Positions 1 through 6,236 of a stretch of DNA of 12,816 bases are shown here, one piece after another. Each line of letters opens with the position of its first letter. Positions within the stretch are counted from its first letter, which is position 1. The stretch comes from Frankiaceae bacterium (lineage in GTDB: Bacteria > Actinomycetota > Actinomycetes > JADGOU01): assembly GCA_017882835.1 (NCBI GenBank), contig JADGOU010000051.1, positions 1-12,816 on the forward strand. The letters run 5' to 3'. The position numbers and the translations under genes are program-made. Below the pieces are notes generated by a model. That model had not been told where the DNA came from. It did no database searches and saw only the letters and a program-made list of their open reading frames with translations.

Positions 1-116
1 AGCGCCTTCACCCGCCGTCGGCATCGGACGCGACCGCGACACGCCGTACCGGCTGTGCCGTAGCCGGGTGAAGCTGGCCAGGCTCCCTTCCTGTCGTGCA
101 ACGATCCCCCACGAAC

Positions 117-178
117 TTACGGCGTCGACCAGTTGCCGAGGCTGACCGTCGCGCCGCCGGCGCGGGCGGAGGCGAAGG
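117..178 (-). pseudogene. Remnant 3' end of a Gfo/Idh/MocA oxidoreductase gene
   Basis: Read on the minus strand, this segment encodes FASARAGGATVSLGNWSTP and then TAA. The first 14 residues match, apart from one V/L change, the C-terminus of the intact oxidoreductase that ends at 1072 (ASARAGGATVSVG, then TAG). Similarity stops abruptly at position 179 on the 5' side of this reading, so no body of a gene is attached. The simplest reading is that this is the displaced original end, or a duplicated end, of the neighbouring gene, separated from it by the surface-protein cassette. The identity is seen directly; the history is inferred. Confidence 0.6.
135..178. repeat. 44-bp direct repeat, left copy
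   Basis: Positions 135-178 match 1075-1118 at 43 of 44 bases, at an offset of exactly 940 bp. The single mismatch is G at 140 against C at 1080. The match ends sharply on both sides. The repeat is coding (minus strand) in the right copy. Confidence 0.9.
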
Positions 179-332
179 GGTGATCACCGGGTCCGCACCG
201 GTACGCCGATTGAGGCCGGGCGATCAGCGCCGCAATAGGCGGCCGGCAGCGCCGACCGGCGTGTCCTGACCGCCGTTCGTGACAATGCCATAACGCTATG
301 CAAGGTTGCCTCCGTCCGATCCGCGGCACGAC

Positions 333-389
333 AGGGAGCCCCTCATGTCCGCAACGAGAGCCGGCGGGAGTCGTGCGGCGCCCGCGTGA
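333..389 (+). other. RBS and 14-codon mini-ORF, probably the split start of the surface-protein signal peptide
   Basis: An AGGGAG ribosome-binding site at 333-338 sits 6 nt before an ATG at 345, the best start signal in this area. The frame reads MSATRAGGSRAAPA and stops at TGA 387-389. That TGA overlaps the GTG at 386 that opens the long downstream frame. The arginine-containing peptide is just what a signal-peptide n-region should be, and the hydrophobic core follows at once in the other frame (TILAVPALVLATSAATASA). One extra base before 386 would fuse the two into a normal secretion signal. Alternatively this is a real mini-ORF translationally coupled through GTGA. Confidence 0.6.
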
Positions 390-1075
390 CCATCCTGGCT
401 GTACCCGCTCTGGTCCTGGCAACATCCGCCGCGACCGCGTCCGCTGGCCCGGTTCCGACCACCGTCCCGACCGGAGCCACCATCGCTGCCGTGTCCGGCA
501 GCGGTCAAAGTGCGACCGCCGGAGCCGCGTTCGCGCAGCCGTTGACGGCGCACGTCACCGTCCCGCCGCCGTCGGCGCAGGTGCTCAGCGCAGCTTCTGA
601 TCCAGCAGCGGGCGCCACCGTCGTTTTCGCCGTCGTACCGGTCAGCGGGGCCAGCGGCGCGTTCGGTGGCGCCACCAGCGTGACGGCCGCAACGGACGCG
701 AGCGGTAACGCGACCTCGCCGCCGATAACCGCAAACGGCGTGGCGGGCGCCTACCAGGTCACGGCGACGCTGACGGCCGTCGCAGCGAACAATTCCGGGA
801 CCGAGGCCAACCCCAACCCCAGCACCGTTTTCGCCCTGACGAACACGGCGACGCCGACGCCGACACCGACTCCGCCCTCCACCGTGCCGGCTCCCGGCAG
901 CTCCGCGCCGACAACTGCCCCCACCCGCGGCCCGGTGCCCTCGGCCACGGCGCTGCCCCGCACCGGGTCGTCGTCCGGGCCGCTGGCGGCAGCCGGGCTC
1001 GCGCTGTGCGGCATCGGCGGCACCCTGCTGCTGGTGGCGCGCAAGTCGCGGCGGGCGAACGAGGCGACCGACTAG
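386..1075 (+). CDS. Small secreted surface protein with Ig-like domain and LPRTG sortase signal
   Basis: This 229-residue product (from GTG 386) looks like a sortase-anchored cell-wall protein. Residues 2-20 form the hydrophobic core and AxA cleavage site of a signal peptide, lacking its charged n-region unless the frame is joined to ATG 345. Residues about 33-154 resemble one bacterial Ig-like module (GQSATAGAAFAQPLTAHVTV, then TDASGNATSP.ITANGVAGAYQVTAT). A Thr-Pro-rich wall-spanning linker follows (TPTPTPTP, 156-163). The C-terminus has LPRTG at 190-194, a membrane stretch at about 197-217 and a basic tail (ARKSRR). Its TAG stop overlaps by two bases the stop of the convergent oxidoreductase. 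No sortase gene is in the window. The ligand or role is unknown; adhesion or envelope structure is only a guess. It lies between the two copies of the 44-bp repeat. Confidence 0.8.
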   Translation: MTILAVPALVLATSAATASAGPVPTTVPTGATIAAVSGSGQSATAGAAFAQPLTAHVTVPPPSAQVLSAASDPAAGATVVFAVVPVSGASGAFGGATSVTAATDASGNATSPPITANGVAGAYQVTATLTAVAANNSGTEANPNPSTVFALTNTATPTPTPTPPSTVPAPGSSAPTTAPTRGPVPSATALPRTGSSSGPLAAAGLALCGIGGTLLLVARKSRRANEATD

Positions 1076-2073
1076 CCGACGCTGACCGTCGCGCCGCCGG
1101 CGCGGGCGGAGGCGAAGGCGGCATCGAGCACAACGGCGGTCGCTCGGGACTCCGCCAGCGGAAGCACCCAGCCGTCCTCGCCCTTGATCACCGCGGATAC
1201 CTGCTCCACCATCAGCTGGTAGGGGTTCACCGCGGGTGTCGGCCACCGCCGCGTGCCCGTGCCGTCGGAGACCTCCAGCACCGACTCGGTCAGCAGCGAG
1301 GCGTAGGGCTGGTCGGGCAGGTCCAGCTGTCCCGCTTCGCCGGAGATCCGCAGCCACTGCCGCGACGTTTCGTCGATGCCCACGTGCACCTCGGCGTCGC
1401 CGTCGAGGAAGCCGAGGATCACGTCGCTGGTGACGTCAACGCGACTGGGACCGAACCGGGAGCGCGCCGCGACCTCCACTGGCAACTGCCCGAAGGCCCA
1501 CAGCACCGCGGAAATGGCGTAGCAGCCGACGTCGTACAGCGCACCCCCGCCGTGCCGGGGGTCCAGCCGGTAGTTACCTGCCGGTACGCCGGGAAAGGCG
1601 AAACCCGCGGAGACGTGCCGCACCGGCCCGATCGCGCCGGCCGCGAGGAAGCGCTGCGCGCACTGAACCCGCGGATGCCAGCGGTACCAGGACGCCTCGA
1701 CCACCAGCCGGCCCGCGGCACCGGCCGCCGCCGCGATCGCGTCCACCTCGGTCGCCGAAAGCCCGAGCGGCTTCTCGCAGAGCACGTGCTTGCCGGCGGC
1801 CAGCGCTGCCCGGGTGCACGGCAGGTGGGCGTCGTTGTGCAGACCGATGTAGACGGCCTGGACGGCGTCGTCGGCTAGCAGCGCTTTGTAGGAGCCGTAC
1901 GCCGTGACCGCGCCATGCCGCTCCCCCAGCGCCCGCGCCCGATCGACGTCCCGCGCGGCGACCGCGTGCAGGGTGGCACCGGTCGCGGCCTCAACCGCCG
2001 GGCCCAGCGCGACGGTGGAGATGGTGCCGGCGCCGAGGAAGCCCCACCGCACCGGCTCGATCGCCGCCGTCAC
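1072..2073 (-). CDS. Gfo/Idh/MocA family NAD(P)-dependent oxidoreductase
   Basis: A 333-residue member of the glucose-fructose oxidoreductase/inositol dehydrogenase family, which oxidises or reduces sugars and polyols with NAD(P) in the cytoplasm. The Rossmann fold opens with GFLGAGTIS (residues 11-19). The family EKP motif, whose lysine is catalytic, is at 100-102 (HVLCEKPLGL). GGGALYDVGCYAI at 175-187 matches the substrate-side region where the family usually has a D.G.H or D.GCY motif. The start is GTG at 2073, which overlaps the TGA of the upstream fusion gene (GTGA), so the two are probably translationally coupled; the open frame extends far upstream but that part is only a shadow of the upstream gene. 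The substrate cannot be told. The last codons (3' end) lie in the 44-bp repeat, and the other copy carries five additional residues (NWSTP), so this protein may be slightly shortened. Confidence 0.88.
   Translation of the reverse strand: MTAAIEPVRWGFLGAGTISTVALGPAVEAATGATLHAVAARDVDRARALGERHGAVTAYGSYKALLADDAVQAVYIGLHNDAHLPCTRAALAAGKHVLCEKPLGLSATEVDAIAAAAGAAGRLVVEASWYRWHPRVQCAQRFLAAGAIGPVRHVSAGFAFPGVPAGNYRLDPRHGGGALYDVGCYAISAVLWAFGQLPVEVAARSRFGPSRVDVTSDVILGFLDGDAEVHVGIDETSRQWLRISGEAGQLDLPDQPYASLLTESVLEVSDGTGTRRWPTPAVNPYQLMVEQVSAVIKGEDGWVLPLAESRATAVVLDAAFASARAGGATVSVG
1075..1118. repeat. 44-bp direct repeat, right copy
   Basis: This copy covers the last codons of the oxidoreductase gene (minus strand) and begins at the last base of the surface-protein stop codon. 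It matches 135-178 with one mismatch. Left and right copies have the same orientation. Confidence 0.9.
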
Positions 2074-3764
2074 GGCACTGCCGGGCGCACCGGCACCCCG
2101 CCAGCGGCGGCCGAGGCCGTGGCCGCCTCCATGATCGCCACTCCGCGGCGGGAGTCGTGGGCCGTCACCGTCATCGGCTCCGCGGAGAGCAGGTGGTCGG
2201 CGAGCTCGCGGTGAAACGGGTACACGGGAGCAGGCGGCACGGCGAGCAGCGTCTCCGACAGCCCACCGCCGGCGCCAGGGGTGAACAACCGCAGCTGCGC
2301 GGGCGCGTCCGCCGGCGCCAACTCGTCCTCCACCAGGGTGCCCACGGGACCGCGGGACAGCACGGACGCCTGCCGCCAGTCGCCCCGCACCGCACCGTGC
2401 GTGCCGAGCACGTACCACTTGGGCTTCAGTGCGGCGGCCAGGTCGGAGTGCACGAACTGCGCCTCCACGCCGTCGTCGAACCGCACGGTCACCCGGGTGT
2501 GGTCGGCGTTGGTCACGTCGTACCAGACTCGCTTGTGGCTGTTCGCGGTCACGTGCGCGACCGGCTGGCGGAGCAGGTCGAGCATCCAGTCCAGGTAGTG
2601 CGACCCCCAGTCGTAGACCGCCCCGCCGGAGACCGCCTCGTCCGAGTGCCAGTAGTTGCAAGGGTGAGCGTAGCCGCCGACGAAGGATTCGTAGTGGAAC
2701 ACCTCGCCGATCGCGCCGGCCCGCACGGCGCGCTTGAGGGCGAGGTAGTCAGCGTCCCAGCGCCGGTTCTGGTAGACGGCAAGCGTCAGCCCGCGCTCGT
2801 CGGCTGCGGAGATCATGCGGTCGGCCTCGGCGACGGTCAGGCACAGCGGCTTTTCCACCACCACCGACCGCCCGGCCATCAGCGCCCGCAGCGCCTGCTC
2901 GGCGTGGCTGTTCGGCGGCGTCGACACCAGCACCAGGTCGACGTCGCTGTCGGCAAGCATCGCGTTGGAGTCGGCGTAGGCGTTCAGCGGCCCGGCCGCC
3001 GCCGCCCGGGCCGCCTCCCGCCGGACCGGATTCGGGTCGGCGGCCGCGACCAGCTCCAGCCCGGCGGTGGCCGCGATCGCGGCAGTGTGCTCGGCGCCGA
3101 TCGCCCCGTAGCCGAGCAGGCCCACCCGGACCGACGGCCCGTCCCGCCGTCCGGTTGCCGCCCGCAGCCACCGGTGCACCAGCCGCTGGTACGCCGGGTC
3201 CGCCACGGTCTGCGGCAGCGAGCCCACGGTGCAGGTACCCACCGACGGGCCGCCGTTCGCCCGGCGCAGCGTCATCACCGGGTGGTCGAGGGTGGCGAGG
3301 TTGGCGGTGAGCAGCACCTCAATGTCGTCGGCGACCTTCTCGGCGCTGACCCAGCTGTCGGTGAGCAGCAGCTCGTCGCCCATCCGGGCCACCACGTCCG
3401 CACCGTCGGCACCCGGCCTAAGCCGAATCTCGTGCACCGGGGTACGCCGTCCCGGCCCCATTCCGGCAGCTTCCAGCAGCCTGGTCGCCGACCGCCAGGC
3501 GTCCACGGTGGGGCCGGCCAACAGCAGCGCGGCGCCGCGTTCACCAAGGGAGAGGAGCGCCTCCTCCCCCACTTCGTCGACCGGGCGATCGGCGTAGACC
3601 AGCACCGCCTCCGCCTGTTGGCTGGCGAGGGCGACCCCGGCCGAGCGAAGGCCGGTGGCAACGACGTCGTCGCCGCAGCGGCGCAGGTAGCCGGCCAGCC
3701 CTTCCACCGCCGCAACCAGGGCCGGGTCGGCACAGTCGATCACCACCAGTTGGACCGGAGCCAT
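2070..3764 (-). CDS. ThuA-like domain fused to a Gfo/Idh/MocA oxidoreductase
   Basis: A 564-residue two-part protein, far longer than the usual 330-400 residues of the oxidoreductase family. Residues 1 to about 205 resemble a ThuA-like (glutamine-amidotransferase-fold, trehalose-utilisation) domain: an alpha/beta start (VQLVVIDCADPAL), PVHEIRLRPG at 109-118, ADDIEVLLTANL, then VGTCTVGSLPQTVADPAYQRL. Residues about 211-564 are a full NAD(P)-dependent sugar/polyol oxidoreductase with GLLGYGAIG (215-223), VVVEKPLCL with catalytic-type EKP at 304-306, and YDWGSHYLDW (384-393, H389). No signal peptide is seen, so it is cytoplasmic. It starts at ATG 3764 with only a weak purine stretch upstream and is the first gene of a two-gene operon with the paralogue at 1072-2073. 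ThuA-like proteins often accompany Gfo/Idh/MocA enzymes in sugar loci, which supports the reading; the exact substrate is unknown, and the N-domain call is the less certain part. Confidence 0.82.
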   Translation of the reverse strand: MAPVQLVVIDCADPALVAAVEGLAGYLRRCGDDVVATGLRSAGVALASQQAEAVLVYADRPVDEVGEEALLSLGERGAALLLAGPTVDAWRSATRLLEAAGMGPGRRTPVHEIRLRPGADGADVVARMGDELLLTDSWVSAEKVADDIEVLLTANLATLDHPVMTLRRANGGPSVGTCTVGSLPQTVADPAYQRLVHRWLRAATGRRDGPSVRVGLLGYGAIGAEHTAAIAATAGLELVAAADPNPVRREAARAAAAGPLNAYADSNAMLADSDVDLVLVSTPPNSHAEQALRALMAGRSVVVEKPLCLTVAEADRMISAADERGLTLAVYQNRRWDADYLALKRAVRAGAIGEVFHYESFVGGYAHPCNYWHSDEAVSGGAVYDWGSHYLDWMLDLLRQPVAHVTANSHKRVWYDVTNADHTRVTVRFDDGVEAQFVHSDLAAALKPKWYVLGTHGAVRGDWRQASVLSRGPVGTLVEDELAPADAPAQLRLFTPGAGGGLSETLLAVPPAPVYPFHRELADHLLSAEPMTVTAHDSRRGVAIMEAATASAAAGGVPVRPAVP

Positions 3765-3849
3765 TCCGGCACCCTACGGAAGCCGCCGCGGCCCCGCGCG
3801 ATCGCGGCTAACACTCCTCCGGCGTGGTCCGGCCGACGCTTGCGCGGCG

Positions 3850-3855
3850 TACGCT
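3850..3855 (+). promoter_or_regulatory. Candidate -10 box for the thiamine operon
   Basis: TACGCT fits the actinobacterial TAnnnT -10 pattern. A start about 7 nt downstream would fall at about 3862, at the first stem of the TPP riboswitch. No good -35 hexamer is seen, so this is a candidate only. Confidence 0.4.
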
Positions 3856-3860
3856 GACGA

Positions 3861-3946
3861 CTGCGCGGGAGCCCGGTGCGGATCGGGCTGAGAGGGGGGC
3901 TGGCAGCCCCCGACCGTCGAACCTGATCCGGGTAATGCCGGCGCAG
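3861..3946 (+). promoter_or_regulatory. TPP riboswitch (THI-box)
   Basis: This is the thiamine-pyrophosphate-sensing RNA element, which normally lowers expression of thiamine genes when TPP is plentiful. The closing stem P1 is CTGCGC (3861-3866) with GCGCAG (3941-3946). The invariant CTGAGA is at 3888-3893, followed by a variable stem, GGGGGC-TGGCA-GCCCCC (about 3895-3911). The second conserved half follows, with ACCTGATCCGGGTAATGCC at 3921-3939. It lies directly upstream of thiO, thiS and thiG. Confidence 0.95.
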
Positions 3947-3981
3947 GGAGCCGCCCGCGCTCCCGAGCCGGCGGGTAGGAG
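3946..3981 (+). promoter_or_regulatory. Expression platform of the TPP riboswitch and thiO ribosome-binding site
   Basis: Just after the aptamer, GGGAGC (3946-3951) can pair with GCTCCC (3959-3964) around a 7-nt loop, sharing one base with the P1 stem. CCCGC at 3954-3958 can alternatively pair with GCGGG at 3971-3975, right beside the AGGAG ribosome-binding site (3977-3981). No T-rich terminator tail follows either. This suggests control of translation initiation rather than of termination; the pairing is seen, the mechanism inferred. Confidence 0.5.
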
Positions 3982-3985
3982 TGCA

Positions 3986-5158
3986 GTGCCGGGGAGCAGC
4001 GCAGCGCGGACAACGGACGTCGTCGTCGTGGGCGGCGGCGTGATCGGCCTGGCCATTGCCTGGCAGGCGGCGCTGCGCGGGCTGACCGTGACCGTCCTCG
4101 ACCCGGCTCCGGGCAGCGGCGCCTCACACGCGGCCGCCGGCATGCTGGCGCCGGTCACCGAAGTGCACTATGGCGAGGAGCGGCTACTGCGCCTCAACCT
4201 GGCCTCGGCGCAGCGCTACCCCACCTTCGCCGCCGAGCTCACCGAGGCCACCGGCCGCGACGTCGGCTACCGGCAGACCGGCACCCTGGCGGTAGCCACC
4301 GACGCCGACGATCGGGCGGTGCTCGCCGACCTGCACCGCTTCCAGCTCTCCCTCGGCCTCACGGTCGAGCTGCTGACCAGCCGGGAGGCCCGAAGGCTGG
4401 AGCCGATGCTCGCACCCGGGATCCGCAGCGGGCTGTTGGTCGCCGGTGACCACCAGGTCGACAACCGCCTGCTGGCCACCGCGCTGCTCGCGGCCGCGGT
4501 TGCGGTCGGCGTCGACGTCCGGACGGACCGGGCGGCCGGCATCGTGACCACGGCCGAACGCGCGACCGGCGTACGCCTCGGCGACGGCGACACCCTCGCC
4601 GCCGGCACCGTCGTGCTGGCGGCCGGCTGCTGGTCTCCTCAGGTGGCCGGAGTGCCCACGGACGTCGTACCACCGACGCGGCCGGTGAAGGGGCAGATCG
4701 TCCGACTCCGCGGACCTGCCGGCTTCCTGGGCCGCAACGTCCGAGCGGTGGTCGGCGGCACCCACCTCTACCTGGTCCCGCGGGCCGACGGCGAGATCGT
4801 CATCGGCGCCACCGCCGAGGAACAGGGGTACGACGTGACAGTGCGCGCCGGCGGCGTCTACGAACTGCTGCGCGATGCCCACACGCTGGTGCCCGGGATC
4901 GCCGAGCTGGAGCTGACCGAGACCTACGCCGGGCTGCGGCCGGGCTCACCGGACAACGCGCCCATGATCGGCCGCACCGCTCTGGCCGGACTGGTCGCGG
5001 CCACCGGGCACTATCGCAACGGGATCCTGCTCACCCCGGCCACGGCGGATGCGGTGGCCGACCTACTGGCCACCGGGGTCGAGCCCGAGGTGATCCGCCC
5101 GTTCTCGCCGCAACGATTCGCCCGCGAGCGGGTCTGGAGCATGAGGGTCACCGCGTGA
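3986..5158 (+). CDS. thiO: Glycine oxidase ThiO
   Basis: ThiO is an FAD-dependent oxidase that converts glycine to the dehydroglycine (iminoglycine) used to build the thiazole ring of thiamine. The 390-residue product has an FAD-binding DVVVVGGGVIGLAIAW motif at 11-26, the family's GASHAAAGMLAP stretch at 45-56, and the C-terminal AGLRPGSPDNAPMIG and TGHYRNGILLTP motifs typical of ThiO/DAO enzymes. The open frame runs back through the riboswitch to 3824, but that part is RNA element; the chosen start is GTG 3986, 4 nt after AGGAG. It is the first gene under the TPP riboswitch, and its stop overlaps the thiS start (GTGA). Confidence 0.93.
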   Translation: MPGSSAARTTDVVVVGGGVIGLAIAWQAALRGLTVTVLDPAPGSGASHAAAGMLAPVTEVHYGEERLLRLNLASAQRYPTFAAELTEATGRDVGYRQTGTLAVATDADDRAVLADLHRFQLSLGLTVELLTSREARRLEPMLAPGIRSGLLVAGDHQVDNRLLATALLAAAVAVGVDVRTDRAAGIVTTAERATGVRLGDGDTLAAGTVVLAAGCWSPQVAGVPTDVVPPTRPVKGQIVRLRGPAGFLGRNVRAVVGGTHLYLVPRADGEIVIGATAEEQGYDVTVRAGGVYELLRDAHTLVPGIAELELTETYAGLRPGSPDNAPMIGRTALAGLVAATGHYRNGILLTPATADAVADLLATGVEPEVIRPFSPQRFARERVWSMRVTA

Positions 5159-5361
5159 ACGTCACCGTGAACGGCCGGCCGCGTGCGCTCGACGCCGGCA
5201 CCACTGTCGCCGCGGCCGTCGCGAAGCTGGTCGCCGACCGGCCAACGTCGGGGGTGGCCGTCGCCGTCAACGACGACGTGGTCCCTCGGGCCGCGTGGGA
5301 CGCGACGGCGCTGGCTTCCGGCGACCGGGTCGAGGTGCTGACCGCCATGCAGGGGGGCTGA
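5155..5361 (+). CDS. thiS: Sulfur carrier protein ThiS
   Basis: ThiS is a small ubiquitin-like carrier whose C-terminal Gly-Gly is adenylated and thiocarboxylated to deliver sulfur to thiazole synthase. The 68-residue product begins NVTVNGRPRAL, has the AVAVNDDVVPRAAW segment of the beta-grasp fold, and ends in AMQGG with the terminal diglycine. It starts at GTG 5155, overlapping the thiO stop by four bases, with AGGG upstream at the end of thiO. It ends 2 nt before thiG, as expected for stoichiometric partners. Confidence 0.95.
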   Translation: MNVTVNGRPRALDAGTTVAAAVAKLVADRPTSGVAVAVNDDVVPRAAWDATALASGDRVEVLTAMQGG

Positions 5362-5363
5362 CC

Positions 5364-6158
5364 ATGGACGACCCACTCGTCATCGCCGGCGAAGCCTTCG
5401 GGTCGCGGCTCATCATCGGTACCGGCGGCGCACCCAGCCTGGAGTCGCTCGAGCAGGCCGCGCGGGCCTCCGGCGCCGAGATGGCCACGGTGGCCCTGCG
5501 TCGGGTCGACCCGTCGGCCCGCGGCTCGGTGCTCGACGTCCTGCGCGCGCTCGGGCTGCGCATCCTGCCGAACACCGCCGGCTGTTACACCGCCGGCGAA
5601 GCGCTGCTCACCGCCCGGCTGGCCCGGGAGGCGCTGGACACCAGCTGGGTGAAGCTGGAAGTGATCGCCGACGAGCGCACCCTGCTGCCCGACCCGGTCG
5701 AGCTGCTCGACGCGGCCGAGCGCCTGGTCGACGACGGCTTTGTCGTCCTGCCCTACACCAACGACGACCCCATCCTGGCCCGTCGGCTGGAGCAGGTGGG
5801 CTGCGCGGCGGTGATGCCGCTGGGCGCGCCGATCGGCAGCGGCCTGGGGATCCGCAACCCGCACAACATCGAGCTGATCGTCGAGGCCGCCGGCGTACCG
5901 GTGGTACTCGACGCCGGCCTGGGCACCGCCTCGGATGCCGCCATCGCGATGGAGCTGGGCTGCGACGCCGTCCTGCTTGCCTCCGCCGTGACCCGCGCCC
6001 GGGAGCCGGCGCTGATGGCGGAGGCGATGCGCAAGGCGGTCGAGGCCGGCCGACTGGCCCGGCGCGCCGGCCGGATCCCCCAGCGACGGTTCGCTGCAGC
6101 GTCCACGCCGTCGGAGGGCGCGCTGCACTTTGTCCAACCGGCCCAACCGCAGCGCTGA
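5364..6158 (+). CDS. thiG: Thiazole synthase ThiG
   Basis: ThiG condenses 1-deoxy-D-xylulose 5-phosphate, dehydroglycine and ThiS thiocarboxylate into the thiazole phosphate of thiamine. The 264-residue TIM-barrel protein shows RLIIGTGG (15-22), LPNTAGCYTAGEA (68-80), the Schiff-base lysine in WVKLEVI (K97), VLPYTNDDP, MPLGAPIGSGLGI and the phosphate-binding VVLDAGLGTASDAA. The ATG at 5364 is preceded by AGGGGGG and is preferred over upstream in-frame starts that lie inside thiS. It ends the riboswitch-controlled cluster. thiE, thiC and thiD are not next to it, so the pyrimidine branch and coupling step must be encoded elsewhere. Confidence 0.96.
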   Translation: MDDPLVIAGEAFGSRLIIGTGGAPSLESLEQAARASGAEMATVALRRVDPSARGSVLDVLRALGLRILPNTAGCYTAGEALLTARLAREALDTSWVKLEVIADERTLLPDPVELLDAAERLVDDGFVVLPYTNDDPILARRLEQVGCAAVMPLGAPIGSGLGIRNPHNIELIVEAAGVPVVLDAGLGTASDAAIAMELGCDAVLLASAVTRAREPALMAEAMRKAVEAGRLARRAGRIPQRRFAAASTPSEGALHFVQPAQPQR

Positions 6159-6214
6159 TCTGGCGTCCAGCTTGCCGGGCGGTTCGCCAGTGCACGAGGG
6201 TGAGCCGCCACATA

Positions 6215-6226
6215 CGTCGTACGACG
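6215..6226. promoter_or_regulatory. 12-bp perfect palindrome, possible operator
   Basis: CGTCGTACGACG is its own reverse complement and ends exactly at the first base of the GGGAG ribosome-binding site (6226-6230) of the DUF2231-Rieske gene. The position fits an operator for a dimeric regulator or an RNA hairpin limiting ribosome access. It is short, so chance in GC-rich DNA is possible. Confidence 0.4.
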
Positions 6227-6236
6227 GGAGACTCGC

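Larger units (their letters stand above)
1..344. other. Gene-poor left edge, upstream of the surface-protein gene
   Basis: I find no convincing complete gene here. It contains a possible small hairpin (CCGGCT at 49-54 with AGCCGG at 62-67, 7-nt loop, no T tract), the left copy of a 44-bp repeat with a short remnant of an oxidoreductase 3' end, and the region that should hold the promoter of the surface-protein gene. A few AT-richer hexamers lie at 280-302 (TGACAA, TATGCA), but their spacing does not make a standard -35/-10 pair, so I do not call a promoter. Confidence 0.5.

Noticed and set aside
839..870. GAC-GCC-type short repeat as a regulatory array
   Set aside because: It encodes the Thr-Pro stalk of the surface protein and is explained by coding.
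2074..2661. Long upstream extension of the minus-strand oxidoreductase frame to 2661
   Set aside because: The extension is Arg/Gly-rich and antisense-frame-like, lying wholly inside the fusion gene. The Rossmann fold and GTGA overlap fix the start at 2073.
3781..3809. GC-rich hairpin (AGCCGC/GCGGCT) between the divergent operons as a terminator
   Set aside because: It lies in the 5' leader of the fusion gene and between divergent starts, where a terminator is not expected. It may be a leader structure, but such stems are common in this composition.
2157..3857. 566-codon plus-strand open frame opposite the fusion gene
   Set aside because: It is the antisense shadow of a real gene: it has no family motif and an unnatural Arg/His/Val-rich composition.
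3824..3985. N-terminal extension of thiO from 3824
   Set aside because: It would translate the TPP riboswitch. The GTG at 3986 has its own AGGAG and starts just before the FAD motif.
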